A DNA stretch of 64,000 nucleotides from Streptomyces sp. NRRL S-1022 (lineage in GTDB: Bacteria; Actinomycetota; Actinomycetes; Streptomycetales; Streptomycetaceae): assembly GCF_000720135.1 (NCBI RefSeq), contig NZ_JOIU01000022.1, forward strand, positions 62,001 to 126,000, written 5' to 3'. The notes beneath the pieces are model-generated. The model did no database searches. It was given only the letters and a program-made list of their open reading frames with translations, and was not told where the DNA came from. Shown here in pieces: positions 1 through 9,562 of this stretch. The translations under genes were made by a program, and so were the position numbers. Every line of letters starts with the position of its first letter. Positions within the stretch are counted from its first letter, which is position 1.

Positions 1-2
1 CC

Positions 3-734
3 GCCGTGATCGCCTTCGCGGTCACGGCCGACTGGGGCCGGCTGCAGAACCAGTTCGCCCAGGCGGACATCGCGAAGCAGATGTTCCCGGACGTCCTCAC
101 GCTGGCGCTGAAGAACACCGTGCTCTACACGCTGTCCGGCTTCGTCGTCGGACTCGTCCTCGGCATGGTCATCGCGCTGATGCGGCTGTCCTCCGTCGGC
201 CCGTACCGCTGGCTGGCGGGCGTCTACATCGAGATCTTCCGCGGCCTGCCCGCCCTGCTGATCTTCATCTTCGTCGGGGTGGCCTTGCCCCTCGCCTTCC
301 CCGGCACGGAGATTCCCGGCGGGACGTACGGCAAGGTCGCCATCGCGCTCGGCCTGGTCTCGGCCGCCTACATGGCCGAGACCATCCGGGCCGGCATCCA
401 GGCGGTGCCCAAGGGGCAGATGGAGGCGGCCCGTTCGCTCGGCTTCTCGCCCGCCAGGGCCATGGTCTCCATCATCGTCCCGCAGGCCTTCCGGATCATC
501 CTGCCGCCGCTCACCAACGAACTCGTCCTGCTCTTCAAGGACTCCTCGCTGGTGCTGTTCCTCGGCGTCACCCTGGAGGAGCGGGAACTGTCCAAGTTCG
601 GCCGAGACCTCGCCAGTACGACCGCCAACTCCACGCCGATCCTGGTCGCGGGCCTGTGCTACCTGCTGGTCACCATCCCGCTCAGCTTCGTCGTCCGCCG
701 TATGGAAGCCAAGGCCCAGGAGGCGATCCGGTGA
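3..734 (+). CDS. Amino-acid ABC transporter permease (5' end outside window)
   Basis: Inner-membrane permease of a polar amino-acid importer (HisM/GlnP type). The visible 242 residues hold several hydrophobic segments, the first around residues 35-60. The EAA loop that docks the ATPase reads [14 protein letters not shown] near residue 140, followed by the usual [11 protein letters not shown]. The frame is open to the window edge and homologues are usually longer, so the true start is probably upstream. The stop overlaps the start of the ATPase gene by four bases (GTGA), which indicates one operon. The substrate cannot be told from sequence; the family carries glutamine, glutamate, arginine or related compounds. 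The binding-protein gene should lie upstream, outside the window. Confidence 0.9.
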   Translation, partial: AVIAFAVTADWGRLQNQFAQADIAKQMFPDVLTLALKNTVLYTLSGFVVGLVLGMVIALMRLSSVGPYRWLAGVYIEIFRGLPALLIFIFVGVALPLAFPGTEIPGGTYGKVAIALGLVSAAYMAETIRAGIQAVPKGQMEAARSLGFSPARAMVSIIVPQAFRIILPPLTNELVLLFKDSSLVLFLGVTLEERELSKFGRDLASTTANSTPILVAGLCYLLVTIPLSFVVRRMEAKAQEAIR

Positions 735-1525
735 GCCGTCCGGAGATCGAGGTCCGCGGACTGCACAAGTCCTTCGGCGACAACGAGGTGCTGCGCGGCA
801 TCGACCTGGAGATCGGCCAGGGCGAGGTCGTCTGCGTCATCGGCCCCTCCGGCTCCGGCAAGTCCACGCTGCTGCGCTGCGTGAACCTGCTGGAGGAGCC
901 CACCAAGGGCCAGGTGTTCGTCGGCGGCACCGAGGTGACCGACCCCGACGTCGACATCGACGCCGTACGCCGCCGCATCGGCATGGTCTTCCAGCAGTTC
1001 AACCTCTTCCCGCACCTGAGCGTCACCGAGAACCTCACGCTGCCCCAGCGCCGGGTCCTCGGACGGGACAAGGCGACGGCCGCGCGCGTCGCCGCCGAGA
1101 ACCTGGCCCGCGTCGGCCTCTCGGAGAAGGCGGACGCCTACCCGTCCTCCCTCTCCGGCGGCCAGCAGCAGCGCGTCGCCATCGCCCGCGCGCTCGCCAT
1201 GGGCCCCGAGGTGATGCTCTTCGACGAGCCGACCTCCGCGCTCGACCCGGAGCTGGTCGGCGACGTCCTCGCCGTCATGCGCCGGCTCGCGCACGAGGGC
1301 ATGACGATGATGGTCGTCACCCACGAGATGACCTTCGCCCGCGAGGTCGCCGACCGGGTCGTCTTCATGGACGGCGGCGTGATCGTCGAGGACGGCAGCC
1401 CGGACCGGGTGATCGGCGACCCGCAGCACGAGCGGACCCGGCACTTCCTGTCCCGGCTGCTCGACCCGGCGATGGCCGAGGTCGAGGAGGAGACCTCCGA
1501 CCAGGTGGGGAAGTCCGAGCCGTAG
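731..1525 (+). CDS. Amino-acid ABC transporter ATP-binding protein
   Basis: ATPase subunit (264 aa) energising the permease encoded just upstream. Walker [10 protein letters not shown] lies at residues 38-46, the ABC signature LSGGQQQR near 141, and Walker B with the D-loop (FDEPTSALD) near 163. This is the GlnQ/HisP layout and length. I chose the GTG at 731 because it overlaps the permease TGA as GTGA; the open frame runs further upstream but only inside the permease gene. The extreme C-terminus is acidic and variable. Confidence 0.95.
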   Translation: MSRPEIEVRGLHKSFGDNEVLRGIDLEIGQGEVVCVIGPSGSGKSTLLRCVNLLEEPTKGQVFVGGTEVTDPDVDIDAVRRRIGMVFQQFNLFPHLSVTENLTLPQRRVLGRDKATAARVAAENLARVGLSEKADAYPSSLSGGQQQRVAIARALAMGPEVMLFDEPTSALDPELVGDVLAVMRRLAHEGMTMMVVTHEMTFAREVADRVVFMDGGVIVEDGSPDRVIGDPQHERTRHFLSRLLDPAMAEVEEETSDQVGKSEP

Positions 1526-1543
1526 GTCGTTAGGGTGCGGTGC

Positions 1544-2635
1544 ATGAGCGATGGCGCGGTGCTGCACCTGAGGGGCAGGGTTCTGGCGGGGCCCGAGGAC
1601 GTCCGGGACGAACTGTGGGTGGTCGGCGGGCGGATCTCCTACGACCGCCCCGCCGGCGCCCGCGACATCACCACGGTCGAGGGCTGGGCGCTGCCCGGCC
1701 TGGTCGACGCCCACTGCCACGTGGGCCTCGACGCGCACGGCCCCGTCGACGCGGAGACCGCCGAGAAGCAGGCGCTCACCGACCGGGAGGCGGGCACCCT
1801 GCTGATCCGGGACGCGGGCTCGCCCTCCGACACCCGCTGGATCGACGACCGGGACGACCTGCCGAAGATCATCCGGGCGGGCCGGCACATCGCCCGCACC
1901 CGCCGCTACATCCGCAACTACGCCTGGGAGATCGAGCCGGACGACCTCGTCGCCTACGTCGCCCGGGAGGCCCGGCGCGGCGACGGCTGGGTCAAGCTGG
2001 TCGGCGACTGGATCGACCGCGACCTCGGCGACCTCGCCCCCTGCTGGCCGCGCGGGGCGGTGGAGGCGGCGATCGCCGAGGCCCACCGGCTCGGCGCCCG
2101 CGTCACCGCGCACTGCTTCGCCGAGAACTCCCTGCGCGACCTGGTCGAGGCGGGCATCGACTGCATCGAGCACGCGACCGGCCTCACCGAGGACCTGATC
2201 CCGCTGTTCGCCGAGCGGGGCGTCGCGATCGTCCCCACCCTCGTCAACATCGCCACCTTCCCGCGGCTGGCCGACGGCGGCGACGAGAAGTTCCCGCGCT
2301 GGTCCGCGCACATGCGCCGGCTGCACGAGCGGCGCTACGACACCGTCCGCGCCGCCTACGACGCCGGCATCCCGGTCTTCGTCGGCACGGACGCCGGCGG
2401 CTCGCTCGCCCACGGCCTGGTCGCCGAGGAGGTCGCCGAGCTGGTCACCGCCGGCATCCCGCCGGTCGAGGCCCTCTCCGCCACCAGCTGGGGCGCCCGC
2501 AGCTGGCTCGGCCGGCCCGGACTGGAGGAGGGCGCCCCGGCCGACCTCGTGGTGTACGAGGCCGACCCCCGGGCCGACGTACGGGTGCTGGCGGCGCCGC
2601 GGCGGGTGGTGCTCAACGGGCGTGTCGTCGAGTAG
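1544..2635 (+). CDS. Amidohydrolase family protein
   Basis: Metal-dependent hydrolase of the amidohydrolase (TIM-barrel) superfamily, 363 aa, in the group of imidazolonepropionase/prolidase-like enzymes. The metal-site HxH is H57-C-H59 (DAHCHVG), later histidines occur in TAHCF and IEHATG, and the catalytic Asp is D283 in GTDAGG. The C-terminal segment (GAPADLVVYEADP) is the usual composite beta-sandwich end. ATG 1544 is preferred over GTG 1535 because an AGGGTG-like ribosome site sits about 8 bases ahead of it. It follows the ABC ATPase gene by 18 bases and may be co-transcribed. The substrate is not predictable. Confidence 0.88.
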   Translation: MSDGAVLHLRGRVLAGPEDVRDELWVVGGRISYDRPAGARDITTVEGWALPGLVDAHCHVGLDAHGPVDAETAEKQALTDREAGTLLIRDAGSPSDTRWIDDRDDLPKIIRAGRHIARTRRYIRNYAWEIEPDDLVAYVAREARRGDGWVKLVGDWIDRDLGDLAPCWPRGAVEAAIAEAHRLGARVTAHCFAENSLRDLVEAGIDCIEHATGLTEDLIPLFAERGVAIVPTLVNIATFPRLADGGDEKFPRWSAHMRRLHERRYDTVRAAYDAGIPVFVGTDAGGSLAHGLVAEEVAELVTAGIPPVEALSATSWGARSWLGRPGLEEGAPADLVVYEADPRADVRVLAAPRRVVLNGRVVE

Positions 2636-2791
2636 GCGGGCGAGAGCGGACGTCCCATGACGCCGCTCCTTCGAATGACCGTGCGGGAAATCCACGTTCG
2701 GGTGAAGTAACCCCGGAACGCTGACCGTTCACCCACACCGGGGACAAGGTTGACGGGTCCCACGCAGGTTCCGTCTGGGGGTCCCACCGCC

Positions 2792-3700
2792 TTGAACAGC
2801 AACAACTTCCGCATGCCCGCACGCCGTCTCGCCGCGCTCGCGACGGCCACCGCGCTCACCGCGGCGCCGGCGGTCCTGGGCGCGGGCACCGCGCACGCGA
2901 CCGGCGACCACGGTCGCGCCTCCGCCGTCGTCCTGCGCACCGGGCTCGACGTGTCCCTGCTCGCCAAGACCGTGCACGTGCCGCTCACGGTCTCCCTCGA
3001 CGAGGTCCGGGCACCGCGGAGCGCCGACCGGACCGCACTGTCCGCCCGGCTCGACGGCGTGAACGGCGGCAAGGCGTTCACCGTCCTCGACGCGGACGCC
3101 GCCGAGGCCCGGGCCACGGTGGACAAGCGGCGGGCCGAGGGCTCGGTCCGGGTCGCCCACGTCCGGCTGCACCTGCCCGGCCTGCCCCTGCTGTCCCTGA
3201 TCGAGGCCGACACGGTCACCGCCGAGGCGACCTGCGCGGTCGGCAAGGCCCCCACCGCCGCCGCGAACGTCCTCGGCGCCGTCACCGTCCTCGGCAAGCG
3301 CGTCACCCTCACCGCCGGCGGCCCGGCCGAGGTGAAGGTGCCCGGCGTCGGCGAGGTCCGCCTCGACCTCTCCCAGCGGCGCACCACGACCCGTACGGCC
3401 GCGGCGACCGCCCTCGAACTGAAGGTCTCCGTCGACCCCTTGAAGCTCGGCGTGGCCGGGGTGGAGGGAACGGTCACCCTGGCCGAGGCCACCTGCGAGT
3501 CCCCGATGGCCCCGCCCACCGGCACGCCGGTACCGAGCCACGACCCGGCCGGCGGCCCCCGCCCCCAGGGCGGCACCGCCGAGGCCGGCCTCGCGGAGAC
3601 CGGCGGCGACTCGGCGACCCCCTACATCGCGGGCGGCGCGCTGGCGCTGCTGCTGGCGGGCGGGGGAGCGGTGACCATGGCCTACCGCAGGAAGCGCTGA
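2792..3700 (+). CDS. Secreted LAxTG sortase-anchored surface protein (SCO1860-like)
   Basis: 302-aa exported protein. The N-terminus has an RR-containing basic stretch, a hydrophobic Ala-rich core and an AHA-like cleavage site. The C-terminus carries the sorting signal LAETG (residues 267-271), a hydrophobic span and the basic tail AYRRKR. LAxTG is the class E sortase signal of streptomycetes. The body shows no catalytic motif that I recognise. From memory, S. coelicolor SCO1860 is such a substrate located beside the cobalamin genes. TTG 2792 is chosen because a GGGGG tract sits about 11 bases upstream; TTG 2750 and ATG 2813 are alternatives. Confidence 0.82.
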   Translation: MNSNNFRMPARRLAALATATALTAAPAVLGAGTAHATGDHGRASAVVLRTGLDVSLLAKTVHVPLTVSLDEVRAPRSADRTALSARLDGVNGGKAFTVLDADAAEARATVDKRRAEGSVRVAHVRLHLPGLPLLSLIEADTVTAEATCAVGKAPTAAANVLGAVTVLGKRVTLTAGGPAEVKVPGVGEVRLDLSQRRTTTRTAAATALELKVSVDPLKLGVAGVEGTVTLAEATCESPMAPPTGTPVPSHDPAGGPRPQGGTAEAGLAETGGDSATPYIAGGALALLLAGGGAVTMAYRRKR

Positions 3701-4533
3701 CGCCTGCCGCTCCCCGTCCCGGCCGTCACCCCGGGCAGGGAGCGGCCCCGCGGCCCGCCCGGAGTGCCGCCGCCCACCAGGACAGCCGGCCCAGCAGGGC
3801 CTCGGCGTACCCGGGGGGCCTCGGCGTCGAGCGGCAGGCAGCCCCCGGGGTCCCGGGCCGTTTAGCGGATGGCGGGGCGGTTCGCCCTTGAGCCGCCGGC
3901 TTTCCGCCCTCGGCCGGTCCGCCCTTGAGCCGCCGGCCGATGGCGCTCGGGCGGTCCGCCCTTGGGCCGCCGGCTTTCCGCCCTCGGGCAGTCCGCCCCT
4001 GGGCCGCCGGCCGATGGCGCTCGGACAGTCCGCCCTTGGGCCGCCGGCTTTCCAGCGCCGGGCCGTCAGCGGACGGCGCTCGGGTGGGTCGCCCCTGGGT
4101 CGCCGGCCTTCCAACGCCGGGCCGTCAGCGGACGGTGCTGGGGTGGTTCGCTCTTGGGCCGCCGGCTTTCCGCCCTCGGGCCGTCAGCGGATGGCGCTGG
4201 GGTGGGTCGCCCTTGGGCCGCCGGCCTCCCGACCCTGGGCCGTCAGCCGATGGCGCTCGGACAGTCCGCCCTTGGGCCGCCGGCCTTCCAGCGCCGGGCC
4301 GTCAGCGGACGGTGCTGGGGTGGTTCGCTCTTGGGCCGCCGGCTTTCCGCCCTCGGGCCGTCAGCCGATGGCGCTCGGGTGGGTCGCCCTTGGGCCGTCA
4401 GCCTCCCGCCCCTGGGCCGCCGGCCTCCCGCCCGCCTCCGGGTCGTCAGCCGGCGCCCTCCGCGCCGCGGCCTCTCAGCCGGCGGCCGCCGGGGTCTCCG
4501 TCTCGCAGCCGGTAGCCGCCGGGCCTTCGCCTC
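3701..4533. other. Intergenic region between convergent genes
   Basis: 833 bases separate the stop of the LAETG protein (plus strand) from the stop of cobC (minus strand). The first 180 bases are GC-rich without an obvious gene. The remainder is a tandem-repeat tract, described separately, that trails into degenerate CAGCCGG-rich sequence up to cobC. Long open frames exist in all three plus frames, but only because the repeats contain no stop codons. I see no supported gene. Confidence 0.8.
3888..4448. repeat. Two-period tandem repeat ladder (about 37 bp then 59 bp)
   Basis: The anchor TTGGGCCGCCGG (or a close variant) recurs at 3888, 3925, 3962, 3999 and 4036, that is every 37 bases. It then recurs at 4095, 4154, 4213, 4272, 4331 and 4390, every 59 bases. 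The 59-bp unit is the short unit plus a 22-base segment of the form CCGTCAGCGGATGGCGCT. Units starting at 4095+4154 and 4272+4331 are almost the same pair, so a 118-bp unit was copied as well. Because 59 is not a multiple of 3, reading frame changes at each copy, which argues against coding. Confidence 0.9.
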
Positions 4534-5628
4534 TCAGCCGGGCGAGGTGGACGGGTCGGCGGGAGGATCCAGGGCGGCCGACAGGGCTTTCAGGAAGGCG
4601 GTCGTGGTCGTGCGGTCCCGGACGGCCAGCCGTACCCAGTCCGTGCCGAGTCCCGGGAACGTGTCGCCCCGCCGCACCGCGTAGCCGAGCTCCCGCAGCC
4701 GTCGCCGTACCCCTGCCGCGCCCGGCATGCGGACCAGCACGAACGGCCCCTCCGCCGGCTCCACCACCCGCACCCCGCGAGCAGCGAACGCGGCCAGCCC
4801 GGTCACCAGGTGCGCCCGGTCCCCGGCGATGCGGTGCGCCGCGTGTCCCGCCTCGGCCAGCGCCCGCGGCGCCACGCAGGCCCGCGCCGCGGCCAGCGCC
4901 GGCGTGGACACCGGCCACAGCGGCTGGGCCCGTTCCAGCTCGGCGATGATCCCGGGCGCGGCGAGCACGTACCCGATGCGCAGCCCGGCCAGCCCCCAGG
5001 TCTTGGTGAGGCTGCGCAGCACCACGAGCCCCGGCACCCCGGTCCGCCCGGCCAGCGCCTCCCGCTCGCCCGGCACCGCGTCCATGAACGCCTCGTCCAC
5101 CACCAGCGTCCGCCCGGCCCGGGCGAGCCGGACGACCGTCTCCGCGGGATGCAGCACGGACGTCGGATTGGTGGGATTGCCGATCACCACCAGGTCGGCG
5201 TCCTCCGGCACCGCCGCAGGATCCAGCCGGAACCCGTCCTCCTCCCGCAGCAGCACCCGGTCCACGGTGTGCCCGGCGTCCCGCAGCGCGGCCTCCGGCT
5301 CCGTGAACTGCGGATGCACCACCACCGGCCGGCGCACCTTCAGCGCGCGGGCGAGCAGCACGAACGCCTCCGCCGCCCCCGCCGTCAGCAGCACCCGTTC
5401 CACCGGCAGCCCGTGCCGCGCCGCCACCGCCGCCCGCGCGGCCCGCCCGTCCGGGTAGGCCGCGAGGGACGACAGCGAGCCGGCGATCTCCTCCCGCAGC
5501 CACGCCGGGGGCGTGTCCGCGCGGACGTTGACGGCGAGGTCGACCAACGCGGCCCCGTCGTCCCGTACTTCGGCGTCCCCGTGGTGCCGCAGATCGTGCC
5601 CGGCTCCGCCGGCCGCCTCAGTGCGCAT
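4534..5628 (-). CDS. cobC: PLP-dependent aminotransferase-like cobalamin protein (CobC/CobD, L-threonine-phosphate decarboxylase type)
   Basis: 364-aa fold-type I PLP enzyme. It resembles histidinol-phosphate aminotransferase but lies in the cobalamin cluster, where such proteins make the aminopropanol linker. The PLP lysine is K209 in SLTKTWGLAGLRIGY, and the NPTNPTS motif precedes it. The start ATG overlaps the cbiX stop by 11 bases, so it is the last gene of the cobM-to-cobC block. Whether it decarboxylates threonine phosphate or acts as an aminotransferase cannot be decided from sequence; context favours the former. Confidence 0.85.
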   Translation of the reverse strand: MRTEAAGGAGHDLRHHGDAEVRDDGAALVDLAVNVRADTPPAWLREEIAGSLSSLAAYPDGRAARAAVAARHGLPVERVLLTAGAAEAFVLLARALKVRRPVVVHPQFTEPEAALRDAGHTVDRVLLREEDGFRLDPAAVPEDADLVVIGNPTNPTSVLHPAETVVRLARAGRTLVVDEAFMDAVPGEREALAGRTGVPGLVVLRSLTKTWGLAGLRIGYVLAAPGIIAELERAQPLWPVSTPALAAARACVAPRALAEAGHAAHRIAGDRAHLVTGLAAFAARGVRVVEPAEGPFVLVRMPGAAGVRRRLRELGYAVRRGDTFPGLGTDWVRLAVRDRTTTTAFLKALSAALDPPADPSTSPG

Positions 5629-6535
5629 GGCTGTGCGAGTGCCCCCCGTGATGGTGGTGCCCGTGCCCGTGGTGGTGGTCGTCGTCGTCCGGGTGGAAGT
5701 GCGGCTGCTGCGGCAGCCCCACCTTGTCCTCGAAGCCCGGCAGCGCGATCCGGTACACGCACGAGTCGCAGTTCATGCGCAGATCACCCTTGACGGCCTC
5801 CTCGTACCGCTCCATCACCAGGTCCAGCAGCTCCGGCTCCGGCCCGATGACGTCGGCGGACCGCACGTCGACGTCCCCGTGCGCGGCGGCCCAGTCCTCG
5901 GTCTGCCGCCGCACCCGGTCCGGCAGGATGCCGGTGAACAGGAAGTACGGCAGCACCACGACCCGCTTCGCGCCCAGCGCCACACACCGGTCCAGGCCGC
6001 TCGGCACGTCCGGCGCCGCCAGCGACACGAACGCCGTCTCCACCCCGGCGTACCCGCGGCCCTCCCACAGCAGCCGGGCCGCCTTGAACACCTCGGCGTT
6101 GGCGTCGGGGTCGGTCGAGCCGCGCCCCACCAGCAGCACGGTCGTCTCCGCGCGGTCCGCGCCGTCCAGCGCCTCGTCCAGCCGCCGCTCCAGCACGCTC
6201 AGCAGCGCCGGGTGCGGGCCCAGCGGGCGGCCGTAGGTGTACGAGATCCCCGGGTGCCGCTCCTTCTCCCGGGCCAGCGCGGCCGGGATGTCACCCTTGG
6301 CGTGCCCGGCGGACACCAGCATCAGCGGCACGGCGGCGAACCGGCGTACACCCTGCTCGACCAGCTCGCTGACCGCCTCGCCCAGCGGCGGCGGGGACAG
6401 TTCGATGAAGCCGCCGGCGACGGGCAGCCCGGGGTGGCGGCGCCCCAGCTCCCGGACGAAGTCGCGGAACGCCTCGGCTCCGGCGTCGTCACGGGTGCCG
6501 TGGCCGGCGATGAGCAGGGCGGGCGGGGTGGTCAC
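5618..6535 (-). CDS. cbiX: Sirohydrochlorin cobaltochelatase CbiX with MxCxxC and His-rich tail
   Basis: 305-aa chelatase that inserts cobalt into sirohydrochlorin, the early-insertion step of corrin synthesis. The N-terminus has the family LLIAGHGTRDDAGAEAF motif with the metal-site His. A second domain follows, so this is the long two-domain form. M254-N-C256-D-S-C259 matches the MxCxxC motif reported for the iron-sulfur centre of long CbiX proteins. The last 27 residues contain more than ten His plus Asp, a likely cobalt-binding tail. The gene is 79 bases after cbiG/cobJ. Confidence 0.92.
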   Translation of the reverse strand: MTTPPALLIAGHGTRDDAGAEAFRDFVRELGRRHPGLPVAGGFIELSPPPLGEAVSELVEQGVRRFAAVPLMLVSAGHAKGDIPAALAREKERHPGISYTYGRPLGPHPALLSVLERRLDEALDGADRAETTVLLVGRGSTDPDANAEVFKAARLLWEGRGYAGVETAFVSLAAPDVPSGLDRCVALGAKRVVVLPYFLFTGILPDRVRRQTEDWAAAHGDVDVRSADVIGPEPELLDLVMERYEEAVKGDLRMNCDSCVYRIALPGFEDKVGLPQQPHFHPDDDDHHHGHGHHHHGGHSHSHAH

Positions 6536-6614
6536 GAGATCTCCTCAGACGAGACGAACAGGTACGGCAGGTACGGCAGCTGCGGCGGGGACGGCGGGCA
6601 GGGGAGGGGCCGGA

Positions 6615-8318
6615 TCACCGGGTCTCCTCGCGGGTGCTCTCCTGCCAGCGGTAGCCGCGCGGGGTCACCATGCGCCCCGCGACGGTCCGGGTGGCGGTGT
6701 TGCCCACGGTGACGACCGTCATCATGTCGACGGTCGCCGGGTCGAGTCCGGCGAGCGTGGTGACCCGGCTCGACTCGTCCGGCCGGGAGGCGTTGCGGAC
6801 CACGCCGACGGGCGTGGCCGGTGCGCGGTGCCCGGCGAGGATCGCGAGGGCCTTGGGCAGCTGCCAGTCACGGCCCCGCGAGCGCGGGTTGTAGAAGGTG
6901 ACGACGAGGTCCGCCTCGGCCGCGGCGCGCACCCGGCGCTCGATGACCTCCCACGGCGTGTGCAGGTCGGACAGGCTGATGGACACGTGGTCGTGGCCCA
7001 GCGGCGCGCCGAGGATCGCCCCGGCGGCGAGCGCGGCCGTCACCCCGGGCACCCCGATCACGTCGATGTCGTCGGACGCCTCGGCGAGCGCCGGGGAGGC
7101 CATGGCGTACACGCCCGCGTCCCCGCTGCCGATCAGCGCCACCGCCTGCCCCCTGCGGGCCTCCGCGACCGCCGTACGGGCCCGCTCCTCCTCCGCGCCG
7201 AGCCCCGACTCCAGCACCCGGGTGCCGGGCCGCAGCAGATCGCGGATCTGGTCCACGTACTGGTCGAGCCCGACCAGCACCGAGGCCCGCCGCAGCTCGG
7301 CCGCCGCACGCGGGGTGAGCAGGTCCCGGGCGCCCGGACCGAGCCCGACCACCGCGAGCCGCCCGCGCGCCGGCCGCCGTACCACGGCACAGGTCGCCAT
7401 CGCCGGCTGCCCGTCGGCACGCTCGGACTTCCGCTTGGGCACGAGGAGTTCACCGCCGCGCACCAGGGCGGCGGCCTCGGCCACCGACGGGGTGCCGACG
7501 GCCGCGAGCGGCGCCGCCGACGGATTGGGCACCGCCACGCCCGCCAGCTCCTCGGCCGAGTACGTCACCAGGGGCACCCCGAGCCGCTCGGCGGCGGCCA
7601 CGATGCCGGCCTCCCCGGCCTTGGCGTCCACGGTGGCCAGCTCGCCGACCGACCGGGGCGACAGCCCCGCCTCCCGCAGCGCCTCCCCGACCAGGTCGAG
7701 GATCTCCTCGGCCGGCGCGCCCTTCGACGCGCCGACCCCGACCACCAGCGACGGCGGCCTGAGCAGCACCTCCCGCTCACCGGCCGGCACGGCACGGTCG
7801 GTGAGCCGGATCGTGTACGCCCCCTGCGGCGCGACCGGCAGCGGCGGCAGCGGCCACGGCACCTCCGCCTCCAGCGCGACCGGTTCGCCGTCCAGCAGGG
7901 CCCGGGAGACCGCGGCGACCGAACCCTCGCAGGGCAGCCCGAGCGTGTCCAGACCCGCCATCCCGGCGGAGTCCGTCGCGGTCGTCACCACCGGCTCGGC
8001 GCCCAGCAACTCCGCGACCTCGCGGGCGAGTTCGTTGGCACCGCCGCCGTGCCCGCCGACCAGCGACACCGCGAACCGGCCGCTCTCGTCCACGCAGACC
8101 ACACCGGGGTCGGCCGCCTTGTCACCGAGCAGCGGCGCGAGCAGCCGTACCACCGCGCCGGTCGCCAGGAAGCACACCAGCTGCCCGCACTCGGCGAACG
8201 CGGCCCGTACGGCCTCCCCGACGGGACCCTCGTACACGCGCGTCCGGTCCGGCCAGGCCGCGGCCAGCCGGTCCCGCGCCGCCGCTCCCGCCGCCGTGGC
8301 GGAAATGAGGCCGATCAC
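6615..8318 (-). CDS. cobJ: CbiG-CobJ fusion: cobalt-precorrin-5A hydrolase / precorrin-3B C17-methyltransferase
   Basis: 567-aa bifunctional corrin enzyme. Residues 1 to about 310 are CbiG-like (GLISATAAG start, central GGHGGGANE, then the GVGASKG motif of its C-terminal domain); this part opens the ring lactone and releases acetaldehyde. Residues from about 320 are a tetrapyrrole methylase with the SAM-site VGLGPG, GSGDAGVYAM and TFYNPRS motifs typical of CobJ/CbiH. The fusion is common in actinobacteria. Its start overlaps the cobL stop by 4 bases. Confidence 0.93.
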   Translation of the reverse strand: MIGLISATAAGAAARDRLAAAWPDRTRVYEGPVGEAVRAAFAECGQLVCFLATGAVVRLLAPLLGDKAADPGVVCVDESGRFAVSLVGGHGGGANELAREVAELLGAEPVVTTATDSAGMAGLDTLGLPCEGSVAAVSRALLDGEPVALEAEVPWPLPPLPVAPQGAYTIRLTDRAVPAGEREVLLRPPSLVVGVGASKGAPAEEILDLVGEALREAGLSPRSVGELATVDAKAGEAGIVAAAERLGVPLVTYSAEELAGVAVPNPSAAPLAAVGTPSVAEAAALVRGGELLVPKRKSERADGQPAMATCAVVRRPARGRLAVVGLGPGARDLLTPRAAAELRRASVLVGLDQYVDQIRDLLRPGTRVLESGLGAEEERARTAVAEARRGQAVALIGSGDAGVYAMASPALAEASDDIDVIGVPGVTAALAAGAILGAPLGHDHVSISLSDLHTPWEVIERRVRAAAEADLVVTFYNPRSRGRDWQLPKALAILAGHRAPATPVGVVRNASRPDESSRVTTLAGLDPATVDMMTVVTVGNTATRTVAGRMVTPRGYRWQESTREETR

Positions 8319-9562
8319 TGGGCAACTCCTTCACTAGACGCCGGGGTGCGCACGCCCCACAGCAGGAACACAGGATTGGTGGCCGCCAGCCGGGTCACGT
8401 CCCCGGGCAGCGGCGCCAGCCGCGACGACTGCAACAGCACCCCGTCACAGGTGAAGCCGGCCTCCGTCAGCGCCGCGCGCGCCGCCGGCACCCGGTCGAG
8501 GGCGGCCATGGCGACGACCACGGTCCGCCGGGCCCGCCGCGCGCACGCGCCGACGACGGCGGGCAGCTCGCGCCCTCCGCCGCCGACGAAGACGGCGTCC
8601 GGATCGTCCAGCCCCGCCAGGGCGGCGGGAGCCGAGCCGTGCACCACCCGCACGTCCACGCCGTGGGCGTCCGCGTTGGCGCGGATCCGCGCCACCCCGT
8701 CCGGGGCCTTCTCGACGGCGACGACGGCCGCGCCGAGCCGCGCGCACTCCACCGCGACCGAGCCCGACCCGGCGCCCACGTCCCACACCAGGTCGCCGAG
8801 GCGCGGCCCCAGCCGGGCCAGGGCCAGCGCCCGGACCTCGAACTTGGTGATCATCGAGTCCCGGTGCGCGAACCGGTCCTCGGCCAGCGCCCAGCCGGCC
8901 GGCCCGGCCGGCGCCCCCGCGACCGTACGGACCCCGCCGAGGGGCCGGCCCTCGTCCAGGCACAGCACCACGCTGACGTCCGGGCCCCAGTCCCGGGCGG
9001 CGGCCTCGGCGGGCGTGACCCGCTCGACCCGCTCCCGCGCGGACCCGAGGGCGGAGGCGACGACGAGCACCCGCCCGCCCGGCGCGGACGGGTCCTGCGA
9101 CAGCGCCGCCCCGAGTTCCGCCGGACCGGCGCCCGGTCCCGTCAGCACCGCCACCTTCGGCCGCGCCCGGCACACGTTGACCGCCGTACGCAGCTCCCGG
9201 CCGTGCGCGCTGACCACGACCGCGTCGTCCCACGGCAGCCCGGCCCGCGCGAACGCGGCCGCCACCGAGGACACCCCCGGCCGCACGTCCAGCAGCCCCG
9301 GCCCGAACCGCTCGGCCAGCACCCGCACGATCCCGAAGAACCCCGGGTCGCCGGAGGCCAGCACCACCACCCGGCCCGCCTTCTCCAGGTGCCGCTCGAC
9401 GACGTCCAGCGCCGGCGCCAGCGGGCCGAGCACGACCCGCTCGGCGTCCGCCGGCAGCCGTACCGCGTCCAGGTGCCGGCGGCCGCCGACGACCAGTGCG
9501 GCACCCGCGAGGACGTCCTCGGGGACGGGCGTCCCCGTCCCCGCGCCGACGACCGTGATCAA
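8315..9562 (-). CDS. cobL: Precorrin-6Y C5,15-methyltransferase (decarboxylating) CobL
   Basis: 415-aa fusion of CbiE-like (residues 1 to about 200: VVGAGTGTP, ASGDPGFFG) and CbiT-like (about 230 onward) halves. The CbiT half has its own SAM motif WDVGAGSGSVAVE near 258. Together they methylate C5 and C15 and decarboxylate the C12 acetate. The open frame continues upstream inside cobM, but the correct start is TTG 9562, which overlaps the cobM stop as TTGA and restores the normal ITVVGAGTG N-terminus. Confidence 0.93.
   Translation of the reverse strand: MITVVGAGTGTPVPEDVLAGAALVVGGRRHLDAVRLPADAERVVLGPLAPALDVVERHLEKAGRVVVLASGDPGFFGIVRVLAERFGPGLLDVRPGVSSVAAAFARAGLPWDDAVVVSAHGRELRTAVNVCRARPKVAVLTGPGAGPAELGAALSQDPSAPGGRVLVVASALGSARERVERVTPAEAAARDWGPDVSVVLCLDEGRPLGGVRTVAGAPAGPAGWALAEDRFAHRDSMITKFEVRALALARLGPRLGDLVWDVGAGSGSVAVECARLGAAVVAVEKAPDGVARIRANADAHGVDVRVVHGSAPAALAGLDDPDAVFVGGGGRELPAVVGACARRARRTVVVAMAALDRVPAARAALTEAGFTCDGVLLQSSRLAPLPGDVTRLAATNPVFLLWGVRTPASSEGVAQ

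Noticed and set aside
3888..4949. Long plus-strand open frames over the repeat tract
   Set aside because: They exist in all three frames, consist of repeated PRALGPPAF-like peptides, change frame with each 59-bp unit and run into cobC on the other strand.
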